Assembly (NCBI GenBank): GCA_963854835.1
Contig: OY978526.1
Location: 32,273,001 to 32,337,000 of the forward strand
Reading direction: 5' to 3'
DNA: 64,000 nucleotides
Source of the DNA: Megamerina dolium
Taxonomy: Eukaryota > Arthropoda > Insecta > Diptera > Megamerinidae
Shown piece after piece: positions 12,275-26,194 of this stretch. The first letter of the stretch is position 1; the number at the start of each line of letters is the position of its first letter. The notes below the pieces were generated by a model. That model had not been told where the DNA came from, did no database searches, and saw only the letters and a program-made list of their open reading frames with translations. The position numbers were made by a program, and so were the translations under genes.

Positions 12275-13500
12275 TATTGTTTTGTAGATGTCAAAAGAAA
12301 TATGCATATTTTTCTGGTAGAAACTAAAATTTGCATAAACCTCAACAAGCTCGACTGAATAAATTTTTGAATCCACAAAACTTTCCGTACCGGTTTTTCC
12401 TTAACTACCATAGTATACATATAAAGTGACTAATGGTGTTTTACTCAAAATAATTTTTTAATTGATCTGAGGGTTGATTTACTGGTAGAATAATTTTGAA
12501 ACCAGTAGTAGACCAACGATACCACAATATCACAGATAATATATTCGTAATGAAGTTTTCTCCACATTTCGATGTAACCTAAGTAACAACATAACACATC
12601 TGTCATTCATTTGCACTTATTTCAAATTTAAATAATATTTGTTATTCGACTTTATCCCACTATTCGTTATGCAATGCTTTATGAGCTTTTTGTAATATTT
12701 AAAACTAGAGAGATATTTCTGCTCACAAACTTGTGGGAACCAATTTGTCTGGATTTTGTTAAAAAAAATGAGGTACACATGTACATATCTCATTAAACAA
12801 TGATTGCATTGTAACACTAAACGGTGACACAAGGAAGTCATATCCAGAAATATATTTTTCATGTTTTTATAAAAATTCCAATTGAATGATTTTTTTTTTT
12901 TGAAGTTAACGCTACTGCTCAATACAATTGTATGAAATAGTAATATGGTTTTTCTAATATCTTGAAGTTTTATGTAAAGTCAGTTGTGTACAAGATATCA
13001 GCGTTTGATCATCGATATGTGAATCTAATCATTTGTACGAAAATTTCAACTTCCATTTTAAAATTTTGTCAAAGTTAGGCTATATTGATATTGGTTAATT
13101 GTAAAAGTACAGTCGTCTTTTATTCTTCTATCAAGAATTGTACATACATATAACCAAAGCCACACAAACAAGTTTAGGAGTCTACAATTAGCAGGTTTTC
13201 TTATGGTATCCACTATTTTCCTGGCGTACAGTAAAATCAAAGAGTACACATACCTATACCTATACATATGTAGGCATGAAGGTAACCATATACAAGCACT
13301 CATACGAATAATAGGATAGAAAAACCTTAACCACATATAACTGGTTGAGATCGTTCAACTTATGTATTTTCTATTTAGAATTTTCATATATTAGAGAAGC
13401 ACTAAGCACTACGACACACAGTGGTTCGGAGTCGTTTTCCATCGCTCAAAACGCTATTATATTTATTATTAATTCTGAAGGAGCTTCCGTCGTAACTACA
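12275..13500. other. no feature recognised
   Basis: AT-rich sequence without a supported gene or terminal repeats. Confidence 0.4.
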
Positions 13501-13510
13501 AACGAGCGCT

Positions 13511-13745
13511 CGTATTCTTCCTATGTAATCGCGTACATGAAATTGAGACGAATATTCGAAATTCGGAATATTTGGCGTCTTTAATTTCGAACATTATAAA
13601 AAGCAGAAGTAGAAAAAGTCTGTATTCCTCGCACACTTTATTCCATCGCGTCCATGAACTCTTACAGAATTTTCGAAATTCGGAATATTTGGCATCACTA
13701 ATTCCGAACGATACAAAGAGCAGAAGAAACAGAAGAGAAAAAGCC
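13511..13745. repeat. tandem duplication, ~117-bp unit, two copies
   Basis: TTCGAAATTCGGAATATTTGG occurs at 13555 and again at 13672, embedded in two diverged units that both run from a CGTATTC/TGTATTC start to an AGAGCAGAAG/AAAGCAGAAG end. The period is about 117 bases. No coding function is apparent. Confidence 0.65.
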
Positions 13746-13784
13746 ACGTTAAAAGTTTATATTCGAATAAGCACTAGGTGGATC

Positions 13785-13990
13785 TTTCGAATGGTACCCA
13801 CCTGTCGGAAAGCAATTGACAATTCTTCCGGTAGTAACACTTTGCTAAGGAAAAGCTTCTAAAAGAGTTGTCACAAGGTTTCTGCCGCTTTGAACCGGCT
13901 AATATACAACATTACGAACAACATTACTGGAAGAGAAGCTCGCCCAACATGCCCTTCGGGGACTATAAGTGCCGCATAATTATTTATTAA
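13785..13990 (+). repeat. old tRNA-SINE relic (headless)
   Basis: Matches the body of the SINE family from GGTACCCACCTGTCGG through CAATTCTTCCGG, AAAAGCTTCTAAA and GGAAGAGAAGCTCG to the CTATAAGTGCCGCAT tail, with many substitutions and internal gaps. The tRNA-like head is missing. Confidence 0.7.
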
Positions 13991-15253
13991 TTTTACTAGG
14001 TCGATCAAAAAGTTTGGAATAAATGAAACGAGAAGACATTTTTTTTTGTTGCCAAATTCGGTTTTATTTTTCAACATATGATTTTCTAACTTTCTTATGC
14101 CATCCAAAAAGTAGTCCTTCGAGATCTCTCCAAAACAGTCCTCAGTTTCAACTATGAATTCATCATTTGAGTAAAATTGCTGGGAGCCAGGTCCATCGAA
14201 TATGGTGTCTGAGGAACCAGTTCAAACTCGATTTTTTCTTCAATTGCGGCTGTTTTTCTGTGATTTCGATTTTCAAACGATTTTTAAGGTAGTCAATGAA
14301 TATTACTCCATGCGCATCGCAAAATACTGAGGTCATAATCTCTATAATGTTGTGTTTTAGAACGCTTCGGGCCACTTTCACCCGGTAAAACCGATTGTTG
14401 TGACTGTTGCATGGACTCTGGTATACAGAACTGTATCCGTGTTTCACCCATAGTTATGAATCGAAGGAAAAACGGCGTTTCGCCCCAACATTCCCAAATT
14501 CTGCTGGAAAGTCGTAACACGGATTTCTATTCCACTGTTAGCAAACGCTCCACCTATCTCACACAGAGCTTCTTCATACCCAAAAAGTCATCAGTGTTGA
14601 ATGGCCACAACGAAAGTCGGAAAACCACTTTTGAGTCATCTTCATCGACAATGTAGAGTCCGGATAATACTTATCTAACTTGACCTTGGTCTCGGCTATC
14701 ATTTTCTTGCATAAATAATAATATTTAAATAGAACACAAAACCCAGTGAAGGATGTATATGAAGGTGAAGGATGTATATTCTTATGAATGAATCACATTA
14801 GTCCATACGAGGGTTGCCTTTTATGATCTAGTACGTTTTCGTCAAATATGGCATTTCCATTGGCGAGTTTGACATTTTTTAACATAAACGTACTCAGAAC
14901 GTTTTGATGTACAAGCGCTATTTGTATTGTCTGTGGCTTGAAAAATTCATCCCGGTCAAAAAATGGATTTAACTCGTGAACATTTTCGAGCTATGAAGTG
15001 AATTATCTCAACAACAGTGTTTCGATCGTTTTCTTGCGGTATTTGACAATGAAGCACCAACCCTACAGACAATTTATAATTAGTTTAACGAATTCAATCG
15101 TGGTCGCCGTTCGCTTCAGGACGCATTTCGTGAAGGTCATCCAAAATCGGTCATTGTGCTAGAAATGCTGTGCGTGAACTGATAATGAAAGATCGTCATG
15201 TGACATACCGTGGACATTGGTTGCACCGCCGTGCATTCGATATTGCATGAACA

Positions 15254-15774
<521 letters not shown>

Positions 15775-16224
15775 ACTTAGCTGTCAGAAAGATATGTTCT
15801 CGTTGGATAGCGCATAATTTAACAATCGCTCAAAAAAAGGCTCGTGTCGATTAATGCAAAGGAATGATGAAACAAAACTATCGCGGTGCTTCGAAAGACG
15901 TTTATAAAATCGTGACAGGTGACGAATCATGGATATATGTGTATGAGCCCGAAACCAAACAGCAATCGACCGTGTGGGTCTTCCAAGAGGTGTCTTAGGA
16001 GATGTCTCAGTCGGAGTGGCAAAAGTCCTTCGACTATTGGTTTGAGCGCATGCAAAAGTACATAAACCTTCATGGAGAATAATTTGAAACACAATAATAA
16101 AACCATTTTTGATGATAACCAAATGCATTTTCATAATTTAAAAAAAATATATATAAAAGGCAACCCTCGTACTAACGCAACTTCTTAGGACTTTCTCAAA
16201 CTTTTTGATACATCCAGTAAGCCT

Positions 16225-18235
16225 CAATAATATTCTGAAGCCAATAATTATAGTAATGTATTGTGTCCTATCCTATTAGCGTTTGAAATTCCTCACAAAC
16301 CTAAATGAAAAATTTGGTATAACAACACAGCAAAAAATATGTTTTGTAATTGTAAGGATTTCGGTTTTAACTCAACCAGCCAGTGCAAATTTTCTTGGAA
16401 ATGAAAAAGGGGCATATGTATAGCGTGCTTAATAATTCCTCTTTAATTTTGGGAACAGAGTTGAGCAATTATTGTAACATAAGGTCGTAAAACGTGATCA
16501 AACTTGGTTTTATAGGTATGACTCAAAAACCAAATATTAATTTATGCTATGAACTCCAGAGATGTATACTTTGAATTATTTGACAGCTTCATTTTACTCA
16601 CACTGCTATGAAGGCACCAGACATTCGCTCTATTTTTGAATGTAGCACATGCTGGGCGGTGTTTTATTGAATAATACTTACAATACATTTCATAATAACT
16701 GTTTCGTGTAAACTGGATAATTCTGGATAATCTCAAACTGATCTACGATCTACTTACTTCACAACAATAAAAAACTGTGCCATTTCCTATTACATCGACA
16801 GTATTGCTATTTGCAGAAAACACTCATTGATCTGTTTGTTTTTTTTCCTTTTTTGTTCAATTGCAATGTACGCATTTGGGGTCACGTTCTCGTGTAATCG
16901 ATAGAAAACATAGGCGCACACACATAGTCATCTAGGTATTTACGGACCACCAAAATGGTTGAAAAATTCCTGTCATTTTTTGATATTATCAAGAAAATGA
17001 TTCGAGTAGGTATTCGAGGAAATATTAAACATGTGAATGAGGCGCAAATAGTTTTCATTATGTTTGCTCTTCCGCTCATCGAAAAAATAGCAATAATCCT
17101 TATGAATTTTCCAATGAAAAAATCGGCAAAATTCCTTTTACTTAAATGCCTACTAATATTATCAATAGATTGTAACAATACACGTATGGGAAGAGGATAA
17201 TAAGGTTGTCTTCACACAAGTGTCGGTTGAAATTTCATGCCCATTGGAAACTCTATAGACATACGCATAACAATTATTGTTCTCACACAATTTATTCCTT
17301 TGTTGCTTTTGAGGAATGTTGAAAAATTATTCTTAATTTACAAGAATACTTCAAGGCAAGCCGTCAAGTGACTTGGGAACAATACGGAAACTGTCGAATT
17401 CTTTTCCTTTGTTTTTTTTTTTAATATAAAATTAATGTATTTTTGTTGTTGCTTTCTATATTTTTATAACCTGCAACTGCAAGTATAGTTTCACTGTGGT
17501 CAGATATTTGTAACCACTTAAAGGAACTTAGGAGATAGAGAAAAGTTTATGTATTCTTGATCAGCGACGCTGCCTACGGACGTTACGTACGCTCTTGAGA
17601 ATGAGCATTATCGGTTAATTACTGGGCCCATATGGAGCAATCCGAGATTTTCAAAAACTTGGAATAACTTGTAATCTTACAAGACGTGTAGAATAATAAC
17701 GCAAGGGCAAATATTTTCAAAAAAAAAATGGCCTAGGAACGCTCACATAATTTATATATATATAATGTAGCTCCCATAATTGATTTTTTTTAAACTTATG
17801 CTGCCTTCCGCCTCAAACAAATATATTTGGCAGATATATTAATATTGTAAGGGAAAATAAAAGCACAAGAAATTATCGAGCCACCCCCGCAATTAAATGC
17901 AGTTCCCATGCAAAGCTTGGAGCTTTAAGCTGTCATAACTTACGTAGTCGTCCGCCTATGAGAAGCATTTTTGACGCTTGGATGAACATTACCTCAGCAC
18001 GTATTGTAGAAGGCGAATAAATATTTTGACAATTGGAAAGAAGGAATGAACAAGGCAGGGCTATGCCGGTGTCAACATCTCTCGGGGTACATAAAGTCCG
18101 TACTGAATATTCCCTGCTATAGTAGTACTTTTACTGACCAAATAATAAAATTTTTGCAATGTGAAGGATGTTTTGCTAAGTAGAAACGCGAAGATCCCCG
18201 AGAGGGAGAGAGAGTAGAAAAATAAGCCTTCTACT
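16225..18235. other. no feature recognised
   Basis: AT-rich sequence. The overlapping open frames at 16882-17200 on both strands are unrecognised and I cannot support either. If gene 18610-26190 continues left, this is intron. Confidence 0.35.
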
Positions 18236-18239
18236 TACA

Positions 18240-18440
18240 TGAGACAGTTTAAATCCCACCTCGGTCAATTCAATATCATTTTTTAGGTTAAAAAATTGCA
18301 CACCAGTCATAGAGCAATTGGCAATTTTTACGGCATAAAGAAATAACTGATAAAGAACTATAAGGCTCCTAAAAAGTAACGAGAAAAGTAGATCCCTTAA
18401 AATAAATTAACGTCATGATCCTTCGGAGCCCCAATTTTTA
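18240..18440 (+). repeat. very old SINE relic
   Basis: Weak collinear similarity to the SINE body: a B-box-like TTTAAATCCCACC, then AGCAATTGGCAATTTTTACGG, GGCTCCTAAAAAG and CCTTCGGAGCCCC. Heavily substituted. Confidence 0.45.
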
Positions 18441-18609
18441 AAATATTATCGTATCTGCCCTGCTTTTTAGAATGTGTCAGTATTTATTTTGTTTTTTTTT
18501 TCACTCAACCGAATTTTTGGAAGTGAACATTTAAATAAAAGAAACTTGATTTAGTACGAGACGGTTTACCAATAAAAATTTCCGAGAATACATAAGAAAT
18601 AGTACTTAC

Positions 18610-21600
18610 CACATATCGTTTGATTTGTCCTGCAAGTTCTGGTTGTTACTATTCTGCTCTTCGGAAATCAATATCGAGGGGGATTTGGTTTTGTCACCTG
18701 TAAAATTGAAAAGTTGTTAGCTCTATTATGTAAAAAGGCTAAATAATAATAAAACATCTCAATTATTTTCACTGTAGTATTTTCTGAATTTTTATTTTAC
18801 AGGAAATCTGCTCAATTTTCTTCCAAGTCAAAATCTTAAAAACTGAGAAATTGTAGATGTAAACAATTTTGTAACTACGAGGGTGGATTGATAAAGAAGA
18901 TACCTAGGTACGAAAAAGGCAGCACAAACACAAAAACTTTTTTTTTTGAAATTGCGATCTGTCAAACGTCAGCTGTTAAAATTTCACCCAAATTCATCGA
19001 TTAGTTTATTTGTTGTAGTCGTTTGAAGTAACAAACTTTTGTGTTTCTTGAAAAATGGAAAAAAGCGAATTTCGTGCAGTGATTAAACACTATTATTTGA
19101 AAGGGAAAGCGACAAAAGAGACAAAAGAAAAGCTCGATAAACATTACGGTGAGTCTGCTCCGTCAGATTACATGGTAAAATATTGGATTGCTGAATTTAA
19201 ACGCGGCCGAACAAGCACTGCAACAATACCATCAACAGGAAGGCCAAAAGAGGTGGTTACTGAAGAAAATATCAAGAAAATCCTCGATATCGTTATGAAT
19301 GATCGCCCAGTCAAGTTGCGTGAGATTGTTGAAATGGTAAACATCTCATATGAACGTGTGTTCAACATTTTGCATGAACATTTGCATATGAAAAAGCTAT
19401 CGGCAAGATGGGTGCCGCGTTTGCTCATTGTCGAGTTCGAGAGACCACTTCACAGAGGTGTTTGGACATGATAAAGCGTAATCCTGTCGATTAATAACTG
19501 TTGGTGAAACGTGGGTCCACCACCACATACCTGAAACCAAAAATCAATCGAAACAATGGGTGGAAGCTGGTGGAAGTGCTCCGAAGAAGGCGAAGGCAGT
19601 GAAATCGGCTGGCAAGGTTATGGCCACTGTATTTTGGGATGCACTCGGAATATTGCTTATTGATTATCTTGAAAAAGTATCCACAATCACAGGAGAGTAT
19701 TATCGTGCATTATTGGATCAATTCAAGACAACGCACCGGTTCACACAGCACTAGATACGATGCTAAAATTACGTGAAATACACTTCGAATTGGTTGATCA
19801 TCCACCTTATAGTCCAGATTTAGCTCCTAGTGACTTTTTCCTGTTTCCAAACTAGAAAAAATGGCTCGCAGGAAAAAGATTCAGCTCAAACGAAGAAGTG
19901 ATTACCGAAACTAACGCGTATTTTGAGGGGTTCCCGAAATCGTATTATTCAGATGGTATAAATAAGTTGGAATATCGTCTTACTAAATGTGTCGAAGTAA
20001 AAGGAGACTATGTTGAGAAATAAATGGTTTTTGAAAAAAAAATGTTTTTTTCCTACTTAGGTAGCTATATTATCAATCCGCCCTCGTACGTTATTGTACG
20101 AGGGTAGATAAAATTGCCCATGTTTGGAGATCGATAACGTTTCAGAGAGAAATTAACATTATGGTCAATGTCCATTAATGTAAATTTTATCACGAATTAC
20201 GGAAAACGTATGTTTTAACCGGCTGTCAAATAAAATATAACTCATGAATTATTTTGAAATTTAGAATGTTGCCATTTGACAGATGGCAAAAATTTTGATT
20301 CAACCTGCCACGGATTGATATTACTATTTACAATTTCCATTTGATCGCGAAGTACGCAAAACGTGTGATACAACCGGCTGCCAAATAAAAAGTGACCCAT
20401 GAATCAATCGGCAATTTAGTATGTTGCTATTTGACATATGGGAGTACACGACAGTAATATCAATTTTCCTCAGCAACGTCACCTGTCCACAAACACAGAT
20501 ACTTTTTGATCTAAGCTCGTACATTTCATATAATTAATTTATCTCAACAACAGCCGATTATTCTAAATATGTAAACTGAGTAGACGTGCCATCTGGTCTT
20601 ATTATACTTAGTAAAATGTGACAATTTTAGTTATTATAAGGATTCCAATTTTCGGATGTCTTACTGATCCCGGAAGGTGTTTACAAAAATAACTTAAATA
20701 TGAATTTTTAAAATGTTTGCAAAAAGCCTTTCCTTTAAATTCTGTAAATTTTAAGACTCAAGCTCTTCCCGAAATCCCGAAAATATTCAAACATTAAGGG
20801 GTTACACCACTGTAGAATTTTCAAAAAATGGAAAAAAAATTGTTTATCTTAAATAGTCATTAATAGTCTCAAAAATAATATACGAAAGGATGGAAGGCGG
20901 GAAAAATGTCTAAGTGTCTGAATTTCGAGTTTTGCGGTTTTTTGTTCCAGATCGAAAATTGCGGGCGCTAGGTTTCCGGCCGTGCATCGCGGTGAAAAAA
21001 ACGCATAAGCGGGGAAATGATGCACAGCTGCCATTTTGTTTTTGAATCGCGCAACTTAATTGTTTTTTTGGACTTCAAGATTGACATTAAAAAAATACTT
21101 TTTACAGAATTTAAATATCTCCTTTTGTTTGGCCTACGAAAATTCCGAAATATGTTGTTTTTTGTGCTCTACAGTGGTATAACCCCTTAATGGCATTAAT
21201 GCAAATACATAAAATTAATCATTTTGTACAATATTTTATTTTTATTTTTAAACTTCTCATCCGCAATCTTAAAAAAATCTATATCATTTAAGTTATCTAT
21301 ATTTTTATAAGGGTAATAAGGGCCGAGACCGTAAAAGCGATTAAAATTCGAGCTCATCTCCAAGCATTTTCCAAAACTTTTTCATCTACATCGATAAATT
21401 CCTCACTTTTGGTTGTATGTTATTCCTTAGAACCTGCAATATCTGAGGAATTTTCGTTATAACTTGTAACAATTCACAGGAAAACGTTTAAAGCGGGCTT
21501 CCGGGATTAGCATCCTTATTATACTACATATACATACGCGTACGTTTCTTTCATACTTTATAATATCATCAGATGAGCCATAGCAAAGCTTTGCATGTAA

Positions 21601-24600
21601 TTAATACATATAATGAAACATTAAACCACACACAAAAACAGCAATGATGCTTTATTGAAATTACCATATTTCAAAAAAGATCAATAAAGTACATATATAT
21701 GTATAAGGTATATAGGTATATATGTATATAGGACCACCATCATTTTGGCCACAAAGTACTTCCTTGCAGGTATGTTATCTTATTTCAGATTATCCATTAA
21801 CGAAAAAATAAAACCAATACATAACCAATGTAGTTCAGATAATTGCTCGAAGAAGCTCACTTCCTTTTGACACATTATTATATTGTTGTTCTTAAAATAA
21901 TGCATACATAGTATGTATATATATATTTATATATGTTTAGAAATATAAAAAGGGTAATCTGTCGGAATTTTTTTATTTTATTTCTCATAAACAAATGTTT
22001 AGTATCAAAGCTCCATAAAAAAGAAGAGGACTTTCGTCGAGCTAATAACTATGATTTATGACGCGCAAGTTTCCTCTCTCATACTTTTGTGCATGTATCA
22101 TAATAAAAAAAAGTATGGAAAAACAAAGTACAAGCAATTTTCTACAATGCTAACCGTGAATTCGAATTTAGTGGACAAAAATACACTGGTTATCAAAAAT
22201 ACCTATGGATTTTCTAGTTTATTTTGCCGAACCAACAATTCGTGTGGAGGCAAGACTCTACAACCTCATCGAAAATCTATTGCAATGCATTTAGTAGTAC
22301 TGAATCCGAAGCCGACGTCCGACTTCAAAAAATGTCCAAAGTTTGCTTTCTTTTCAACCTCAAAAAACATTATTTGTTGTATATTTTGCAATATATGAGA
22401 AATACGAGCCAGTTTTTCATACACAGGCTCCAAATAGATAGGAATTGTTTAACACGTAGCGCCATCTCCAAAATCCATTCCAGAGCCACACCCTCTTCGA
22501 CACCTACGAGTTCATTTCTGAGGCCAAAATATGGCAATTTTGCTTGCTAATACAGTCGTTGATAGAAATAATACTATTACATATAACGTCATCTTTCTAA
22601 AGAAGCCGACCGACGGACCACTCTTTACAATATTTTACGATGGGCCCTATAATGCTTTCTTTTGTTCTTTTGTTATGCGAAATATGTAGGTAGATACATA
22701 ATTAACAATCACGAATCGAAAATATTGAGGAACAAAGCAATGTTCAATAGAAGATTAATTATTACCATTGGGATAATAATATGAACAATAGTATTTGAAC
22801 AATCGAAACACTATTCGATTCATTTAAAATTAAACTTTTGCTTTTAGGACATTGTAACATAGTTTCAAATAATAGATAAATATTTTTTACCCAGAAATTT
22901 AGTCTTCTCGATATAGGTACATACTATTATTATATAATACTTGTATTTGTTGTTGAGATGTTGAGTCAGTTTTTTGCTTAAAATAACAATATACGAGTTC
23001 AGCGATTTGCTCTACTGCACTTGTGTGATGGACTAGTAATTTCTACCACCACCACCAACGCCACCACCATCCACTAAAAAATAGCGTTATATCCGTGACA
23101 ATAGGGAAAACTTTAATTCTTATGAGCAAGAGTGTAATTACACAAGAAAATAATATTCGTACATATATTTGTAAGTAAAAAGAAAGCAGCGATCGAATAG
23201 ATACACCTGACTCTCAACAACTTATTAAATTCTCCGCGTTCGGAACCGCGCCATAGCACTTGCTATTTGGCTTACAACGAAGTCGAGCCGAGCCGAGCGT
23301 AGCGCGTGCTATTCTTTAATGCCACCCGTCCCTAAAGTCAACGAAGCAGCACTTATGCATAATTCGGCCGCGCTCCAGTGAGTTTGCAGCAGTTTTCCTT
23401 ATTCCACCCTATATTTATACTAGTACTTATATCAATGAAATGCACTCACTTCCGTATTCTTTGAAGGCAATGCCCAATGGTCTGGTGGTAACAATAGTTC
23501 CTTTTTGTTTGGTTTTGTATTTGTTATTAGCCTCAAAGTATTTCCAAAATAATTAAAGGTGAATGAAAATTAGAAAGAAAAGCATTTGCTGTTTGAATCT
23601 AGCGAAAGAGACAGGATATTCACTTTTATTAATGTCAAGCATGCAGTGTGTGATCGTAGACAAAACTTAACAACAACGGAATGTTAAGAACAACGAACTT
23701 ATACTATATACGTACCTAAATACCATGCCATACTATATACCTACATACGAAACTCATATGCATATATTGTGTGTAGGTACATTAATGCAGTTTCAATGGC
23801 TCGTGCCCTAATGATAACATTACAATGAAAATGTGTATTACAATAGCAATTATAATTGTCATTTTCCAAACAAGGGTTTTTTTTTCAAATTCGTCAACAG
23901 AAATTTCCACATGAAATTATAACCACGACTTTTTGAATTAGTCAGTGGTAAGAGTCAATAAACTCAATTCGTCGCAACAGGACACGATACTAGGTATTAG
24001 GTATAGAAACATGAAGGGGTAAGTTATTAATAACAGCACATTAACTCAATAAATTTCATACTACATACCGTTTCAAAAGAAGTACTACTACTAACATCAA
24101 TGAGTGTTCGCTAATAGATTATTTAAAAAAAAAATATGTTATAAGGCTTGTGCTGTTCGGAAACGGCTATTATAGCGGTTGAAGTTCGTTTTTGTGTGCA
24201 CAACATTTTTTGCTATTATTTTTATAATACAAAAATTGTAGTCAATTGACAAATTTTGTGGGTGCCGTAGCTCAGTGGTTAGTGTGTTTGCCTTCTGATC
24301 TGTAGGTCGTGGTTCAATACCCGGCTGATGCATAACAAATTTAATATCGAAAAGATTTTTCTTTCGAACGGTACCCACCTGTCGGCAAGCAATTGGCAAT
24401 TCTTCCGACAGTAACAACTTGCCATGAAAAAGCTTCTAAAAAGAACTCTGTGACAAAGCTCAGAAAAAGTGATGTCACAAGTGTTCTGCCGTTCGGAACC
24501 GGCTAAAATAAGTAGGTCCATTCTAATACTGTCCAAATTTAAGACGCACAACAGTAATGGAAGAGAAGCTCGGCCAATGAGCCCTTTGGGGCTTTAAGTG

Positions 24601-26190
24601 CCACATATTTATTTTTTTTTTTGACAAATTTGAAATTGTTGTTTTGTACAGTTACAAAAAAAAAAAGGAATAATTGTTACATACATAATTCATTTTTTTA
24701 CAAAAAAATTGCAAAGGTACAAATTTTGAAAAAAAAAACCTTTCTGTTCAAAAACGTTCACTTGGGAGTGATGCGAAAAAATATATAATGCCTTTTGATA
24801 GTTAATATGGAAAATGGAATATATTCAATTAATTTCTGAAACATACATATATTGTAAATAACAAATCTAACACGAGCAATAATATTGAATAAGATCGGTC
24901 AATATTATTAAGAGCTAATAGTTTCAAATATATATTACGCATATGTGACATATTTTGCTACTACCTAGGTTTCGGTGTTATCAAAAATTGCCAGCGAAGT
25001 TGTGACTGCTGTGAATACTGCATAGATTTAAGCATTTATTTTCTTGTTGAATAATCTTATGAAAAATATATGTACATACCTTCTTACATGTTGCGAAAAT
25101 CTTAACCTATGACAATAAAAGAAGGATACTAATTTCGCACCGCATGCAAACATATACACATTTATGCCTATCTGTGTATACAGAACAAACCTTTCACTGA
25201 CGACTTGTTAAGCGAGGGGTGAATTTGCGCGAAAATCAATAGAGCACATCAATATCAACAGCTGTGCATATTCCTTTTCGAATAAGTGTAGAAGTAGACC
25301 ATAATAAGCATGAAAACCCAACTGCAGAGAGTGGCTTTATCAAAACGCGCGTGATATACCCTACTGCATCAGCACCCCTATATACATGTTTACATATATA
25401 TATGTATGTATGTCTATATGCACATTTAATTTCAAATATCCTTGAGAATATTGTATACACAATTCGTCTTTTAGCTTATACCATTTGACTAATATCATTA
25501 TGGACACATCGAAGAGTTGTAGAAGTACATATTGGCATGCTCGATGTGCGATACATAAAGGACATTGAGTAACCTATTTCGGAGTTTGGTTTCAACCAGC
25601 AGCGCTTGACTATGGATTTACAGCAAGAAATGTAATCTCTAGTAATTATTCTTTAATATCACATTTGTGCATATGTATGTTTTATTGTATATTCTCAAAG
25701 AAGACCTTATTCATTTCTTCAACTTACCTATGTTTTTGTGCTGCTTTTGTTTTAGATTATAAGCGCTATCACAAAGAAATTGTCGATTCTTAAATGTGGT
25801 GCTGTCACCGTCGTCGTTAATATGCTCAACTTCCACTGAGTCTTTACATGGTGTATCCAAAGTTGTGGTCCACAAATTTTGAGAAATTTCGGTTATAGGT
25901 GATAAAACATAATCTTTCCTATCTTGGAAACGTGCTATCTTACTGAGTAATAGCTTTCTGGGTTGTGTCAGAGCGCCCACATCCACAGGTTCGATACATC
26001 TATCTTGTAGAGAAGTCTTTATGTCACCCTTGAAACGTTTTATTTGCTGTGAAGATGTCTCATTGATGCTTGCTGTGGATATCAATTCACCATCTTTGTG
26101 TTCAAAATCAGCCTCACTACCTCGTTTTTGTGTTTTCCATATATTCGCATGCGTTGGATTAGCTGAAGTGGATATCGTTGCGGTTTCCAT
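18610..26190 (-). CDS. unrecognised protein, first two coding exons
   Basis: Exon 1 (25728-26190) starts METATISTSANPTHA and runs 154 codons to a consensus donor (ATAG/GTAAGT, phase 1). Exon 2 (18610-18697) has a polypyrimidine acceptor (TTTTACAG/GTG) and donor (GTG/GTAAGT). Joined in phase it reads NIGDKTKSPSILISEEQ and ends at NDMW, phase 2, so more exons must lie to the left, perhaps outside the window. The peptide is hydrophilic, rich in Ser/Thr/Lys/Asp, with a basic patch (QQIKRFKGD), and has no signal peptide or membrane segment. It looks like a disordered N-terminal region. I do not recognise the family. The 7 kb intron contains a mariner, a TTAA MITE and a SINE. Linking the two exons is my inference from matching phase and orientation. 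Confidence 0.55.
18878..20086 (+). mobile_element. mariner element, recently decayed (irritans-like)
   Basis: Inverted ends CGAGGGTGGATTGATAAAG and ATTATCAATCCGCCCTCG are flanked by TA (18876-18877 and 20087-20088); length 1209 bp. The transposase starts at 19055 (MEKSEFRAVIKHYYLKGKA) and stays open to 19471, covering the paired helix-turn-helix domain. Frameshifts then split the catalytic domain. Pieces include KAVKSAGKVMATVFWDALG, DNAPVHTALDTM (second Asp) and HPPYSPDLAPSDFFLFPN (third Asp). Before them, TVGETWVHH replaces the family TVDETW, so the first catalytic Asp is Gly. The element cannot make active transposase. Confidence 0.88.
20195..20460. repeat. diverged tandem duplication, ~150-bp period
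   Basis: Two collinear units share CGAATTACGGAAAACGTATG / CGAAGTACGCAAAACGTGTG, AACCGGCTG(T/C)CAAATAAAA, CATGAAT and ATGTTGC(C/T)ATTTGACA. No coding role is seen. Confidence 0.6.
20798..21186. mobile_element. TTAA-flanked MITE (piggyBac-type target)
   Basis: The ends GGGGTTACACCACTGTAGA and CTACAGTGGTATAACCCC are near-perfect inverted repeats. TTAA lies immediately outside each end (20794-20797 and 21187-21190). The 389-bp interior has no open frame. The TTAA target duplication is characteristic of piggyBac superfamily elements, so this looks like a non-autonomous derivative. Confidence 0.7.
21195..24250. other. intronic/intergenic, no gene seen
   Basis: Lies within the large intron of the 18610-26190 gene. 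A more GC-rich patch at about 23230-23420 stands out from its surroundings but has no identifiable function. A small ACC-rich tract is at 23046-23072. Confidence 0.4.
24257..24620 (+). repeat. tRNA-derived SINE, copy 3 (full-length)
   Basis: Head GGGTGCCGTAGCTCAGTGG with A box, B box GGTTCAATACC, body with the CTGCCGTTCGGAACCGGC segment missing from copy 1, and a (ATTT)n/T tail. An 11-bp perfect target duplication, TTGACAAATTT, flanks it (24246-24256 and 24621-24631). This is the best-preserved copy and probably the youngest. It lies in the large intron of the unrecognised gene. Confidence 0.88.
24635..25725. other. intron, nothing recognised
   Basis: AT-rich sequence left of exon 1 of the unrecognised gene; no conserved motif noticed. 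Confidence 0.4.
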
Positions 26191-26194
26191 AATT

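Noticed and set aside
16882..17200. Overlapping frames of 98 and 81 codons on opposite strands
   Set aside because: No family resemblance, and both lie in AT-rich DNA; I could not find a reason to prefer either.
22051..22550. Two overlapping plus-strand frames of 115 and 108 codons
   Set aside because: Not recognised, no splice signals fitting them, and they lie within the large intron of the minus-strand gene.
24139..24551. Open frames MLLSEELPIACRQVG / MASCYCRKNCQLLADRW recurring at 15555-15817, 24139-24551 and 41580-41774
   Set aside because: They look like a conserved protein family because they recur, but they are chance frames through the same non-coding tRNA-derived SINE.
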